NCBI GenBank assembly: GCA_000320545.1
Contig: ADNK01000140.1
Coordinates: 252,003 to 316,002, forward strand
Direction of reading: 5' to 3'
Length of the DNA stretch: 64,000 bases
From: Bigelowiella natans CCMP2755
Taxonomy: Eukaryota > Cercozoa > Chlorarachniophyceae
Numbering within the stretch: the stretch's first letter is position 1; each line of letters starts with the position of its first letter. Both the position numbers and the translations under genes were made by a program. Below, piece after piece: positions 1 through 11,980 of this stretch. Under the pieces are notes generated by a model. The model did no database searches. It was given only the letters and a program-made list of their open reading frames with translations, and was not told the origin of the DNA.

Positions 1-60
1 TAAGCATTCTCAATTTTTCTTGTTCTGACCCTCTTCTCCTGCCCACCTTCTATTTGTTAG

Positions 61-442
61 GGGTAATAGAGGAGCTGGATACAGTAATAACACCAAGAAT
101 TCATTGCATCTTGCCCAAATCAATTCGCAAGGAAGCCGAGATCTCGACGAAAACATAGAGAATAATACTCCTGATACAATAGTACCGCTTCCTGATGTAG
201 ACACGCAAATGTTTCCTCCAGGTCGAATCATCTTCATGCACAGACTTGATGAGGAAGGCGGGATGAGAGCAGTAGTGGCAAAACCAAGCTATTTCGATTG
301 TATCCAGCTGTCTCCGACCATGATTTCTGATCACTTACTAGCCTCGTCATATGTGCAAGCACTAGAATCAGCTACTCAGAACATTCACAAACCTAGAAAC
401 CTGGACAATAATGCTAGAATGCCAAGAAATGAGAATGATTAA
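61..442 (+). CDS. C-terminal exon of a class 3 (diacylglycerol lipase-like) lipase, partial
   Basis: The last exon of a gene whose body lies left of the window. An acceptor AG sits at 59-60 and the reading frame stays open to a TAA at 440-442. The peptide contains a MFPPGRIIFMHR stretch followed by QLSPTMISDHLLASSYVQALE. This matches the block at the end of the lipase_3 domain of sn-1 diacylglycerol lipases, where PPGR(I/V) starts a strand and SPxMxxDH supplies the catalytic His. The final residues are polar and unstructured. If the assignment is right, the protein is a membrane-associated esterase releasing fatty acid from diacylglycerol. The nucleophile Ser and the Asp would be in missing upstream exons, so activity cannot be judged. 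An unrelated lipase of the same fold is the alternative. Confidence 0.65.
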
Positions 443-979
443 CATTTGGGGGGAACAATGCATAGTGAATTCACCAGCTGCAGTTTTCATGAATCTGACT
501 GCTGCATGTGATGTGCATGCATATATTATTCTAGCATTGTGCATTGAATGACAAGTTGATGGGCGATACACACATGGAAGCTTACATGTACATCCCCACT
601 CTTACACTGCGATCTACACTAGTACACACTAGCACAAGGCATCATAAATCTAAAGTCTAGGTTTGTCTATGGCACACTTACACATAAGTTGCTGCTGAAG
701 TCAGCATGTAGGCGTGCATGCACAAGCTAGCAAGGTATGATGCGCGGGCGCACGCATTGCTTGCTAGACCTATTCTGTGCCTGGCGTTACCTAGCATATA
801 TAGTATCATCCTTACATGTCTAGAGATATATAGATTGATACGGATATCTTTAGACCTAGACACTATGATTCATTCAACCATACATAGCATACGTATTTAA
901 ACATGAACATAAACGTTTGCAAGTGACTATCTCGTTTGATTCACATTATATTATGAGATGCCATAGGTTGACCACGTAA
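443..979. other. Intergenic spacer between convergent genes, with a CTAG/TGCATG-rich island
   Basis: Nothing here reads as a gene. Roughly 480-900 is rich in short palindromes such as CTAG, GCTAGC and TGCATGCA. The same texture returns in other long gaps of the window. It lies between the 3' ends of the lipase and the GT25-like gene. Confidence 0.6.
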
Positions 980-2165
980 TTAACACTCTGGGATGTCGAG
1001 ATCGGACTTCCCATGAATGGATTTGGCCCCAGTTACTTCATCGTTTGGATTCTGGTCGAAGATTCTAGGTACTGTAGAGAAATATTTGAAACTGCCATCA
1101 TTCACAAGGTCCACTCTAATTTTATCCTCCGATTGATGAATTGGGACATTCGCTTCCAACTCAATTTCAGCTGCACGCCTGGTGTACATGTATGCATGTG
1201 TGCAATATGGTTGAGGAGCTTGGATGAGCTTGATGCCTCCAGGAAGCATCGCCATGGTATCACCACAATAAGGGCTGCAAATTCCAAGATTAATTCCATC
1301 CCATTTTGGCTCCTTGCTCGAAGATTTTGCCAAATCATGGATGTATTGGAGGATGTTTATCTTCCCTGATTGTAATTATTTATTTATATTATAAGAGAGA
1401 GGATGTACAGAATATGACAAAGAGTCCACCTTGATCTTTCCCCTGTGCCTTTGCTATTCTTTCTCGGATACCCTCTTGAAGAATGATGTCGTCTTCAAAC
1501 ACGACGGCATGGGTTAGTGTTTTGTCCTTTAGAAACATTTTTAGCGCTTTTTGGTGAGAAAGGGCGCAAGCGATGATTCCTTTGCGACGGAAATCCCACA
1601 GCTTCTTCGAGAAACCTCTTTGGAGCTGAGGATGAAGTTATAAATGACTTTGTTCGTACACATATACTATCTCTATACCTGTCCAGATTTGACGAGGTTT
1701 GCCTCGTTAAAGGAGTTTCTGTCAATGGCATCCACAACTCTAGTCGAGTTCTGTAATCCAATTTGTTCCAAGATGGAGGTGGCATATTCTTTCCTGTCTT
1801 CCATAGCGATTACGTAGAATCCCAAACTTCCATGATTCTGCGACACCCTGAAGGTAAGCTAGTTTATTTTTGATGCAAGAAGATAAAAATACAAGGATTC
1901 ACTTACACACTCATTCCCGCCTGGCTTCTCATAAATGTCCCTACAATCGGGGAAATGGGCTCTTTGAATTGTATCTAAAGACAATATAATCACAAACCAT
2001 ACTGATATTCGACCAACTAAAATCATACTTCAACGAGGAACCACAAGATAACAGAAATGGAATGAAATGGTATACTATGTTATTCATGGAGGAGTTCAAG
2101 GGCTGATGTGGATCACGCCACACCGCCAAGCAGCATGAAACAAACAGTGCCAGAATCCAGAGCAT
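980..2165 (-). CDS. Glycosyltransferase family 25-like protein, ER/Golgi lumenal
   Basis: Five exons can be followed on the minus strand. The first (near 2165) starts MLWILALFVSCCLAVW, a signal peptide or signal anchor. The next gives EPISPIVGTFMRSQAGMSV, then GFYVIAMEDRKEYATSILEQIG with VVDAIDRNSF, then GIIACALSHQKALKMFLKD and AVVFEDDIILQ, and finally WDGINLGICSPYC with QPYCTHAYMYTRRA. This order is that of GT25 enzymes (LPS galactosyltransferase/procollagen galactosyltransferase fold): (Y/F)VI.. M/L.xR, CALSHxKAL, the metal-binding ExDD-type FEDDI, and W..I.LG..C before C.HAY. About 260 residues is normal for a single-domain member. It probably adds sugars to secreted glycoprotein or wall material; donor and acceptor cannot be told. 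Introns are short and the frame is kept across every junction. Confidence 0.85.
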
Positions 2166-2896
2166 TGTGATTGTGATTTCTAGGAAGTACCAAGTGCGAA
2201 GTTTCCAAAGAACATGTTTTTAGTGGAAACGGGTTGATGCACAATGAGAGACGGGCATTCGAGGCATTCGAGGCATTCAAGCAAACGTATTTTGAAAACC
2301 CCCTACGTTTATTCTCCTCGACAAAAATCTATGAGTACCTACCTATTTGCTTGTAATTCCATGTGTAAGAATTCATGGATGTCTTCACGATGAAATAGCC
2401 TTTGCTTTTCAATTTTGAAATTTCTCTCGTATGCTCGTATCCATTACACACCGAGGTTTTTTGGGTATTTTGTACCGGTACATAAAACAATACCTTTATT
2501 GGAAAAAAAGGGCATTCTTATGGTACGTCATCCGTTCTTTTTTGTCTTTCGTCATGATATTAAGCTTTGTTGTAAGTTTGCCTTTGCTTGACTCCCGCCT
2601 TTTCTGGAGAGATGAGACAACAGCAACACCTCAGATTTCTACTCTGCGTCAAGACATATACCTTGGCGCACACCCCACTTTATTGGTGTTCGCTGCCGCA
2701 CTTCCTTCTTCTCGCAAGCAATCAGAAACCAGAAGCCTCTTCCAGAGGTAGCCCTTCATAACGGTGGAAGGAAGGAAGGAAGGAGAGCTGTTCGGAGCTT
2801 CTGCGTTTTCAACACATATATTAATCTCTTTTCTTCTGTACCATGACTTGCAGGAGACCAAATTCGTGCACCACTAGGAATCATTCTTTGGAAAAT
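2166..2896. other. Spacer upstream of the USP14-like gene
   Basis: It separates the GT25-like start (reading left) from the deubiquitinase start (reading right), so it should hold both promoters. An open frame at 2431-2751 has no family resemblance and a hydrophobic, AT-driven composition; I do not call it. A small tandem repeat of GAGGCATTC occurs near 2258-2285. No clear TATA element was found. Confidence 0.4.
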
Positions 2897-4990
2897 ATGT
2901 CGACCAGAAAAGTGACAGTTAAATGGGGCAAAAAGGTGTTCGAAATCGAGGTTGGAGAAAGCCTTGGGGAGGTTCAGGCGCAGCTGTACTCCCTGACTCA
3001 AGTACCAGTTGAAAGACAGAAAATTCTTGCTCGAGGCCGTCAGCTTAAGGTAGGAGATTCTGATTCTCCGGAGTATTCCATACCTGCCTTACGTACAAAA
3101 TTTTTACAGAAGGATAAAGACCTGACAAAAATCAAGCCGGTAAGAAGCTCATATCACCCTTGTTTGATTATTTTTTAATTAAAAGACAATATAGGGAGCG
3201 AAACTTATGATGATGGGTACTGCGGAAGTCCTCGCGGTTCCAACGAAAGAATATGTGTTTGAGGAGGATCTAACAGCGAAGCAGAAAGCTGAGTTGACAA
3301 AAGAGGTCACTCTATCATGAAGAGATTCTTTTTTCGGACAACTGAAATTTGTATGTGTTCATCAGGATGTGGCAGGACTGAACAACCTGGGGAATACCTG
3401 TTACATGAATTCCACTGTGCAATGTTTAAGACGTATTGGCGAGCTCAAGGGAGCTATTAACAAGTGAGTTTTTTTATTTGTTTACTACCTTTGTTGGTTG
3501 CACCGTTATTATGCTGAATATGTTTTAGGTTCCGAGATGATTCCTCAGCATCCAACGATGCCCATTCCACGATGGTCAAATTAATGGGAGATATGTTTAA
3601 CAAGTTAGACGTGGCAGCGGAGCCTTTTACCCCCGTTGCTTTCGTCAACATTTTCCGGACACTTTTCCCACAGTTCGCTCAAAGGGGTGATAGCGGACAT
3701 TACATGCAGCAAGATGCGGATGACTGCTTAATGACATTCTTGCAAGTGGTTGGCTCGAAGCTAACGTCCCCAAAGTACAGTCTTTCGGATAACTCTCAAG
3801 GGAAGAACTTAACTCAGCAGCTTTTCGGATTCCGTGTTCGAGAAACGTAAGTGTGAATAATTCCCATGAAAGTTTGTTATTGAAGACAACAAGATTAGAA
3901 TATTATGTTGTGACTCAACACATGTGCTACAGGCTCAAACTTATGGAAGGAGAGGAGGAGGAGAAGGTTAAAGAACTATCTATGCAAAAGCTTCGCTGTC
4001 ATATCGACGAGAAAATCAACTTTCTCGTACAAGGAGTTGAGAAATCTCTTGATGAAGTAGTCGAAGTCAAGTCAAGTAGCTTGGGTCGTAACGCAAATTA
4101 CAAACAGACCACGCGTTTGTTGTCACTTCCAAACTATCTTGTCGTTCAATTTGTCCGTTTCTTCTGGAAAAAGTCCCAGGGCAAAAAATGCAAGATGCTT
4201 CGGGTGATAAATCTAGGATAGAATACAGCTCCCAAAGCAACATAATTAATATTGTATTTACTGAATTGGCAGAAAGTGAAGTTTCCTCTCAAGTTGGATG
4301 TCGAGAGTTTCTGTGAATCAAACCTTCGCAAGTCTATAGGGGCGAGACGTATGGCAGATAAGGCAAAACGTGATGAAGAGCTCGGATTGGATTCTCTGAA
4401 GGTTGAGAAGAAGGCAAAGACTGAATCGACAACCTCAAAGGATGACCAAGCTATGGAAATCGACTCCTCCATTCAGCCGGCTGGTAGTAATTATCCTTGA
4501 TATAATCTAGCATATGCGTAATGATTCTGAATCTTTACTATCAGATACTACGGGTTTCTACCAGTTGTTCGGGGTGGTTACGCACAAGGTATCAATTTGA
4601 ATATGGATTTATCTTTTGTTGGAAAATGATTATCTCCTGTGTGTTAGGGTCGGGATGCAGATGCCGGCCATTACATCGGCTGGGTGCACCAGAAAGACGG
4701 TATGTAAATATTTTCAATGTGCGTTTTGTCGGTGGATATTGTAGTCCCCTTGACATTGTATTTTTTAGACGACTGGTCCAAGTACGATGACGAGAAAGTG
4801 AGCCCATGCAAGGAGGAAGACATCGTTAATCTTTGCGGAGGAGGTTGTTCAACATGTCCTTTCTGAAGTGTTCGAGATCATAACATGTATACTGTTTTGA
4901 ATAGGGGACTGGCACACAGCATACATGTGTTACTACAAGCGAATAGATACCATGCCAGTTGAAAGGCCGAAGAAAAAGGGCAAGAAGTAA
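2897..4990 (+). CDS. USP14: Ubiquitin carboxyl-terminal hydrolase USP14/Ubp6-like (proteasome-associated)
   Basis: About eleven exons. The N-terminal ubiquitin-like domain begins at once (MSTRKVTVKWGKKVFEIEVG), which is why I start at 2897 although an in-frame ATG exists at 2843. The USP domain follows. Its Cys box GLNNLGNTCYMNSTVQC has the catalytic Cys codon at about 3399. Then come QQDADDC, QLFGFRVRET, NYKQTTRLLSLPNYLVVQFVRFFW, and the His box DAGHYIGWVHQKD (His codon about 4669). It ends DWHTAYMCYYKR and a lysine-rich tail. Layout and length (about 470 residues) match USP14/Ubp6, which binds the 19S proteasome base through its UBL and trims ubiquitin from substrates. All catalytic landmarks are present, and a DDW Asp-region motif follows the His box. 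The acidic/lysine insert near 4340-4470 corresponds to the variable linker of the family. Confidence 0.94.
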
Positions 4991-6163
4991 GGGTTATGAG
5001 CCGATACCCTTTGATTTAATGCAAGAAGCACGTAGACTGGTGAGCGTGTAGCTTTATTGTTCCCAGGATGGATCAAGATGCTTGTGGTTGGAGACAAACC
5101 TTTTTCTAGGAAAGTATGTAATATCATTGATTACAACATTTGGCATTGTAAAATCTAGAAATTCATACCTTGAGTTTCTGCTGCGTTAACCTTATCCATA
5201 GTCCTTGGACAAATTTGCATTGTGTGTCTCCACCGTCGCGCAAGATAAGTAGAAAACTTAGCCAAAATTTTGCGCAACGTATATCTCTAGATCTAGAAGA
5301 CGATATGAAACGGATATGTAATATGACAGCAATTGCATTTTTTCAATGGTCATCCCAATGTCTAGACATGTAGCTATCTAGCTATGCAATATTTCCGGCG
5401 GCTACAGCGAGATGTATGAGACCTAGAGACGGATGTGATGAAAAAGATTACATTTTGTCAATGGTCATCCTTGTAGTCTAGTTGTGTGGCTATCTAGCTG
5501 TGCAAAGCAGCGACTACAGCTATATAGACAGCGCTAATACCTTGCCATTTTGGCATCATCTACTGCTAGTCTAGATCATGTATGCTGTATGCTAACACTC
5601 GCGCATGCACAATGTCTACTAGTAGTCTACTAGAATGTACAATGCTTGTCAATCTGGACGACCTAGCTTGTGCATAGCTAGCTAGCTAGCTAGACTTGCA
5701 ACGCTTATGTACATTGATGTCAAGACATATTATACTAGTATATCTAGGTATGTCAGCCAAGCGATGATGCAGATTAGCTTATTTGACTTCGTTTATTCTT
5801 TTGTCGACGCATATTCGATCGAACATACTCTGCGATAGCCATGCGCATCGTCGCTGATTTGCGAACCCTTATAGCTTGCTGCTACGCTGCGACACGTTAT
5901 TTCAGTTAGCAGCATAGCCACTCGTTCAACTAACCCTCCATGCACATATGCGACCGCACTTTCTCTCATAAGTATTAGGAAGCTGTTTCAGTAGAAAGAC
6001 ACGCACACACAATCATATTGGTCGCTGTACTGTAGCAAGCACGAATTTGCCGTCTACACCTTGAGCTGCCACGATTATCATGTTTTTGTGCATGGCTACA
6101 TCAGCTTGCGAATAATCTGCAAAAGCTTCTCTATGGATTCAGTCGAATCTGCTCCATCTGGGG
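4991..6163. other. Intergenic spacer with CTAG-rich island
   Basis: This lies between convergent gene ends. From about 5290 to 5960 the sequence is dominated by TCTAG, GCTAGC and TGCATGC words, including a run of four CTAG units near 5680-5695. Open frames here are short and not protein-like. Confidence 0.6.
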
Positions 6164-6460
6164 TCATGCCAATCGTTGTCTTTTGGATTTTTTCCAAGGA
6201 GGTGGCTGATAGGTCCTGCAATAATTTATATGTGAGTAGAGGTCAATATTTGAAGTGCCTGAGTATCATAATTACCATATGTTCCTAATTCTGTAGGTTC
6301 CCCTCCGGATGGAGTTCTCATAATCTGGTGTGTACATCAAACATTCGTGATCCTTTATTATTGAACCGAATAACTGCCGCTTACTTTTCCTCGGTGGATG
6401 AATTTTTCGTGGAAACGAGTCCACCAATTGTCATACATTGGAGGCCGTCTGTTATAATTA

Positions 6461-6491
<31 letters not shown>

Positions 6492-8406
6492 TAGTTTTAT
6501 CTTGGAGCACAATGTGAAATTTGACTTAAAATGAATTAACACTAGAGAGGGAGAATAGAGAACAAGAGCTGTGATTATGGTTATTACTCTTCCCCCAATG
6601 GCACTTTGATATGAGCCCAGGTGCCGTTTTCAAGCTCCACCCGAAAGCTGATATCTTGAACCTTTACAAAGGGATTTGTCATTTAGCTCCAGACATGAGA
6701 AACGCCATAAATCAAAAAATGAAGAAAAAGAAGATGTTTCTTGCTTTATTTTGGAGTCCGATTCCAAATTGCTCTCGATTGGTGTTTACTATTTCGATAC
6801 TGTGATCTGCATACTACTTTGTCAACAGGAACAAACTCCTTCGTGCCATTCGCGTGCGTAATGTTATAGCCAAGGTAATGTGTATCGCCTGAGAGCAAAC
6901 ATTTCATAAGCCTGGAACCTACATTTCTAGGCATGTGTTGTCGTTCAATTTCGTCGTTGAGTTAGTTCAGTGTTCGATGTGGTGGTTATCCATGTATTGT
7001 CGGTTGTATGTTTTTCCGTTGTTATTGCAAATGAGCACCAGGCCCGTTTCCATTTTCATCCTCCATCGGATACATTCTAAAGTCGTCGGACCCCTAGTTT
7101 TTAACAAAGTCGAAGCATCGTGAAAGAAGTAGCACAACCTAAAGCACACCGAGCACGCACATGCCCAATGCAATACGCAATTCTACCCTTTATTTATCTC
7201 GTATTCTACCCTTCATCATCCATTTGCATGCTGTTATAACGGGTTTTAGTTCCTACCTCTCCTCCTGGTCTTAAATGATGCACACTATAGTCGTGAGTAT
7301 CCTTGGGTTTCCAAAACATGAGCGTATCTTTTATCGATTCCCAAAATCCTTTCTGCACGATGCATACCACCCGGAATAATTAGAATAAGATCAAAATCAA
7401 AGTCCCCCTTTATTATGAATGTGAATACTTGCAATAATCACCCACCAACATCGCGACTCGTGTCTTATATTGTTTATTATACCTACCTCTGCTGGCCTTG
7501 GAATACCTAGCATGTGATCTGCTGCATCCTCATCTAGCCCCAATAACCAGTTTTTCGGATCCAAAGGGTTCCACTATTAGTATTATTGTGTCATAATATA
7601 TTTATTTGCGTTCTTACAAAGAAGAGGTAGGAATTGTCCATTATGCAGTCATATCATATATTAATCGCATAATCTCGACTTCATCAATACCTTGCCGTAG
7701 TGCTCGAGTTTTTCACCCCAAGGCCCGATGCTGACATCAAAGTCGGGATGACCACCTCCTGTTGCGGGATCCCATGGTTTACCCCCCAGCTCGTACTGCT
7801 TCCCGGCTGTACCCGGTAAAAAGCCGTCTGGTTTTCTCCAAGAATCTAAGTGGAAGAAAGCAATGAGGAGGAGGATAAGAATAAGAGTAATAGAATACTA
7901 TCTCAATGGGGACCAAAAACCAAACAGACACGAAGCTATGCTCTTCATTACCCCACATTCTCTGAATATCGGGATGGACTGGCCCCGCTGGATATTGTAT
8001 TCCCCCAGCTTCGTTAGGGGTGTAAGCATGTGGAGTGGGCCGTTTGAGATCACGCGACCTCGCGGAAAATCGTGGAAACCTTCGAAGTAGATGCTTCTCC
8101 ATGCTATACGATGGTGGTGTCTAAACAGCGGAAAAGGTTCGAACAGTAAGACATCGTATGTGTAGAATGTTCTGAAGCAAAATAGTGTATGACCTGCCCT
8201 CTCACTAATCTTCTATCAGTGAACCGTCGGAAGGAAGGCGCTTCCTGTGTAAATTAATGAAACATGAATCCTATATAAACAAGAATGGATTGAGGTTGAA
8301 TATTTTAATTGGTTACCTTCAATGCCATTTGTCGTGTCTTTGTCGAAAGAAGCACAATGCATAGCGAGGCAACCACCATCGTGAAAGTACCACAATCATG
8401 TCCCAT
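6164..8406 (-). CDS. Unrecognised multi-exon basic/aromatic protein
   Basis: I can follow about nine exons with consistent phases, giving roughly 330 residues. The first exon reads MGHDCGTFTMVVASLCIVLL, so there is a hydrophobic N-terminus (alternative start at 8379). Later blocks are YDVLLFEPFPLFRHHHRIAW, GFHDFPRGRVISNGPLHML, REYSWRKPDGFLPGTAGKQY, GGGHPDFDVSIGPWGEKLEH, NPLDPKNWLLGLDEDAADHM, GFWESIKDTLMFWKPKDTHD, DISFRVELENGTWAHIKVPL, RPPMYDNWWTRFHEKFIHRG and a C-terminus PPPWKKSKRQRLA. It is rich in Trp, His, Phe and Arg. I do not recognise the family. An organellar, possibly ribosome- or complex-associated, protein is one guess from composition only. One junction (near 6380) needs an intron of only about 32 nt, and another uses a GTGGGG donor, so those borders are tentative. 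Confidence 0.7.
6464..6491. repeat. (TG)n microsatellite inside an intron
   Basis: A perfect run of about 14 TG units lies within an intron of the 6164-8406 gene. It is the only long microsatellite in the first 19 kb. Confidence 0.95.
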
Positions 8407-9187
8407 GGCAATCTGTTGTCGAGGGCTAAGGCAGTCACTTATTTTTGTTGTTGCATTTTCCTATCTAAATGCTCCTGATGTGATCGGCTCCCTCCTCAAG
8501 TTCAACTATCAGTTCTTTTTTTCTTTCCCCTCCCGGGTTAAGTGGGGTAGGTGGGTGTACGAGGAGTCAGCCAGCCGCTTTTTTCATAATGCTTCTGCAT
8601 TATTAAAATTTCGCTTTTCCGATGTTTTCTGACATATCTAATTGTCGCAGTCTGATTTTGCAATCCATTTGAGTACAGAACGCACTAACAAACTCACTTC
8701 GGGGAAATATCGTAGAATTACTGGCGAGAATTTAGGTATCTGATGCTCTGACAGTCATGCCTACGACCCCCCTCCCCATCCCCTTCCTACTTCTTCTGCT
8801 CGCCACGTGGCCGTGTTTGTCCCACTCTGCAACACCAAAAGTATATTCTGGAAATAAATGGAAGTTATCCAAGATATCCGGCCTGGTAAAACGTACTTAA
8901 GGAGAGAGCGGGTGTTCCTTGAGGTTACATAGAAGAGGGGTACTATCTTCCTTGTGGCTAACATAGTTTATTGGTTGTTCCTTTGCCTACATACAGCGGT
9001 CGCCGACTTTCCGTCATTTACAAAGGTTAAATATATGAGGAGCCCGCGCGCATGTGTATGCCGCAGTAATCAATAGAGAAGATGCTAAATGCATCCATAT
9101 ACTCGTATTATTCATCATCCCATCCAAATATAGGCATAAAACAGCTCAATCAAATGAGAGATTGCAAAGCAAAGTTCAAGCTAAAAT
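8407..9187. other. Spacer; no gene supported
   Basis: Upstream region of the 6164-8406 gene. Open frames at 8309-8632 and 8761-8964 lack any family-like block. One G/C-poor pyrimidine stretch near 8510-8530 is unremarkable. Confidence 0.4.
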
Positions 9188-9650
9188 GATCACACAAAGC
9201 TCATACGAAGAATGGGTGGAAGAGGAGAAGGCTCGAGGTGACAACAGCTCTATTTTTCCTCCGCACTTCCAACGTGACGATATTTTTACTGAGTATCCTC
9301 GGCACATTCAGGTTTGGAGCAGTACAATAAGCTCAAGAAAAAGCTTATTGTAGACACAGGTTAGTATATCATCACGTTTTATAGTTATGCATGTAGCACT
9401 GTCCATCAATTATGTTAAAAGTTGAAATGAAATATAATTAGTGCTCAAATGCTAACACCAACAAATAGAACAACTATGACTGTAGCAGCAAAGATAACCG
9501 TAATCGTACCGCATCATTATGACGATAGCTTCAACTCATAAGGTATCTTCGGAGTACTGATACCGGTCTACTTTTTCTTCAACGGTGTTGCGCTGATCGA
9601 TGTCTTAACTGCATTTGGAGGATCTGCGGCTAGGTCATCTTGATATTGTT
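9188..9650 (+). CDS. Possible small gene, fragments only
   Basis: Two fragments look protein-like. One at about 9188-9310 begins MITQSSYEEWVEEEKARGDN and continues with PPHFQRDDIFTEYP. The other, at about 9542-9643, follows an AG acceptor; its membrane-like segment includes LIPVYFFFNGVALIDVLTAF and ends at a TGA. They might be the first and last exons of one small membrane protein, but I could not find an exon chain with consistent phase between them. No function is proposed. Confidence 0.25.
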
Positions 9651-9779
9651 GTGGCTGATCATGCTGCTACTCCCAGTCTAGTGTAATACTTATTTGACAA
9701 ATTATGTAACCATCAATGTGTCTTCAATTACTACAGTTTGCTCTATATGCTGGCATTATTTAGAGATGTGGATAAAGTC

Positions 9780-10468
9780 AAAGGTAATTAAACCTATTTA
9801 TATTTGAAATGGGAAATGGAAGGTAAATAATAAAGCAAAAGTGGTACCCCCTTGGTGTTGAGAACTTTTGAAAATAATCCACCATGATATGATAAGGGAC
9901 GGATCCGACACCGATGCTCGAAATTAAGGACGCCACAGGCCCACTGAGGTAATAGAAGTAGTTATTGTGAGGGTTTGTAATTTTGTCTTGATTTTGTTCC
10001 AAGTTATCTGATGTTACAACCTCATTCGCACTGATATTTGTCTTTATCAGCTGGCCCGTGCGTATATTGGCTGGCTATGCGTATGCATTTAGACCACGGC
10101 TTGCTATTCCAATCTTGTAGTATTTGTGAACACGCACACACGAGCGTAGATTGTTCCAAACACTGATAATGTATGCAATCTCCATGCACACCTACATAAA
10201 GTAATCAATGCCCTCTAACGATCCCTCAACTCCATCACCACAGGCTAGCAGTAACTTTGGTTATCCTTGATTCTAGGTTTGTACTCCTCTTCATATCGTA
10301 AAATCCTAAACGATAACTTATTCCCTTCTTTCTATCGAATAGGGGTATCACAATCCCATTGAGCGCGCGTGGGACTGCAGCAGCTTCGTTCCTGGCGAAC
10401 CATGTATACAATCTAGTATTTTCCTCCCTTCTTGCGTGTCTTGATATCAGTAATCCAAAAGGTGGCAT
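9780..10468 (-). CDS. Possible unrecognised minus-strand exons
   Basis: Minus-strand frames at about 9840-10002 (GPVASLISSIGVGSVPYHIM) and 10235-10468 (RREENTRLYTWFARNEAAAV) have coding-like composition. No family is recognised, and no complete splice model could be built. They may be chance open frames. Confidence 0.2.
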
Positions 10469-10499
10469 TGTATGGAGTAGTAGCAGATTCGCTGCTTAA

Positions 10500-11980
10500 A
10501 GATGGCTCGATAACCGTAAAATCTCAGCCTTTTCAAGCTACGGATCGACTGTGATGATTGTGCCATCTGAATGCGTTCAGTACAACCTTTGCGACTACAA
10601 GGCTTTAAGATGTAATATTATAGGGTAAGATAAACGCGTTGTATCGTCATGCAACACGGATTGTGCAAGCTTTACCTATGAGGAGGTTGTCTCTAGGACA
10701 TTGGTCGAGTATAGAAAGGTCATTTCGTGGTGAAACGAGTCGGCGAATGAAATAATTTAGTTTATGCACATCCATCGATCATATTATCTAGATCATATCT
10801 ACATGGTAGCTCTATCCCAACTGCGTGCACATCGTTGCGCTTGCTTGCGCCGGCTAATCATCTTTCCTGAGCGCAACCGAGAAGTGGGTTGGATGATCGC
10901 AAGCGTGATGTTTCATGGCATAATATAATAATAATGTGTTATGTTACGTAGTTAGCAAAATGTGCGATGTACAGACGTATTGTAGCTTCAGCCTTGTGCC
11001 TCTACTAGTCTAGCCTAGTAGCCTCTGTGTGTTTGGCGCGCATGTGCATCGCAAAGTCTTTGGTAAGTGGGAAGTCAAGCACTATAGCACGCAGCGACGC
11101 ATGCAGCTGCATGTACACAACGCTTCACAATAGTGTTCCTTGCACATTATTGTATTATTGGAGCAAGCCTTATATATAGCCTTTGCTAGTGTGGGCTGGC
11201 CGAATTGTACTGCTAGGATGCGTGGCGCTGTGCATGCAGTGCCCATATGAGGGCCGTTATTATTTAGCCTCATGCGTAACAGCAAGCTGTGGCTTTATTG
11301 TTGTGTTATGCGTGAAAAAAATGCTGTTTGTACGTTACATCTCAGCGAGCAGCTCATCAGCGAGCTACAGTCTATTGATGAAAATGCTGATCTTATCACA
11401 TGGCATCGTAGCGCTGCTGGACGCGCTGGACCGGAGTATTCCACAATTAAGAACAAACGCTACAAAAATCTAGCGTTTCTGGGCATCGGATGAAGTCTGC
11501 GCTATAGTGCAAGCATGCATGGTTTCCGATGTTCTGAGCAGGTGCCACCTTCTCAAAAGCAAGAGTGCTGTTGCTGCTGTTGCTGCTACGCTGTTGCCGT
11601 TGTTTCAACTTGGGCCAGTTTTAAAACATGATGTTATTTTCGCATGCAACCAACTACATGTGAACTTGCGCACTTTTTCTGATTTAGAAAATGTGTTGTC
11701 CTTTACAGTTGAAACGTTGTAGTGGTTTCAAGAAGCTAATTTGTGCAGATATTGCTGCAAATTTAAGCTCTGTCAGTCTAAGAACTCAATATCGTCCTTT
11801 GTTTTGTTGGAAAAATCCCATCACTTTGTCTCTAGATTCTCCTTTCACGTTGAAAGTGTCCAACAAACCTCCCCACACTTCGTCCCACTAATAAATGTTT
11901 TCGCATTAAAGAACAGATTCGTGAACAAATACGTAAGACGATCGTAATATTTCATTGATCACATGTGTTTAAAGTTTGAT
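10500..11980. other. Long spacer with CTAG/GCATGC-rich island
   Basis: About 10,740-11,300 repeats the texture seen at 480-900 and 5290-5960 (CTAG, TGCATGCA, GCGC-poor palindromes). Frames at 11183-11473 and 11507-11722 are open but have no recognisable content; a CTG/GCTGTT-rich stretch lies near 11565-11600. I call no gene. Confidence 0.5.

Noticed and set aside
2431-2751. Open frame of 106 codons upstream of the USP14-like gene
   Set aside because: Hydrophobic, AT-driven content with no family-like block; it lies where the promoter and 5' UTR should be.
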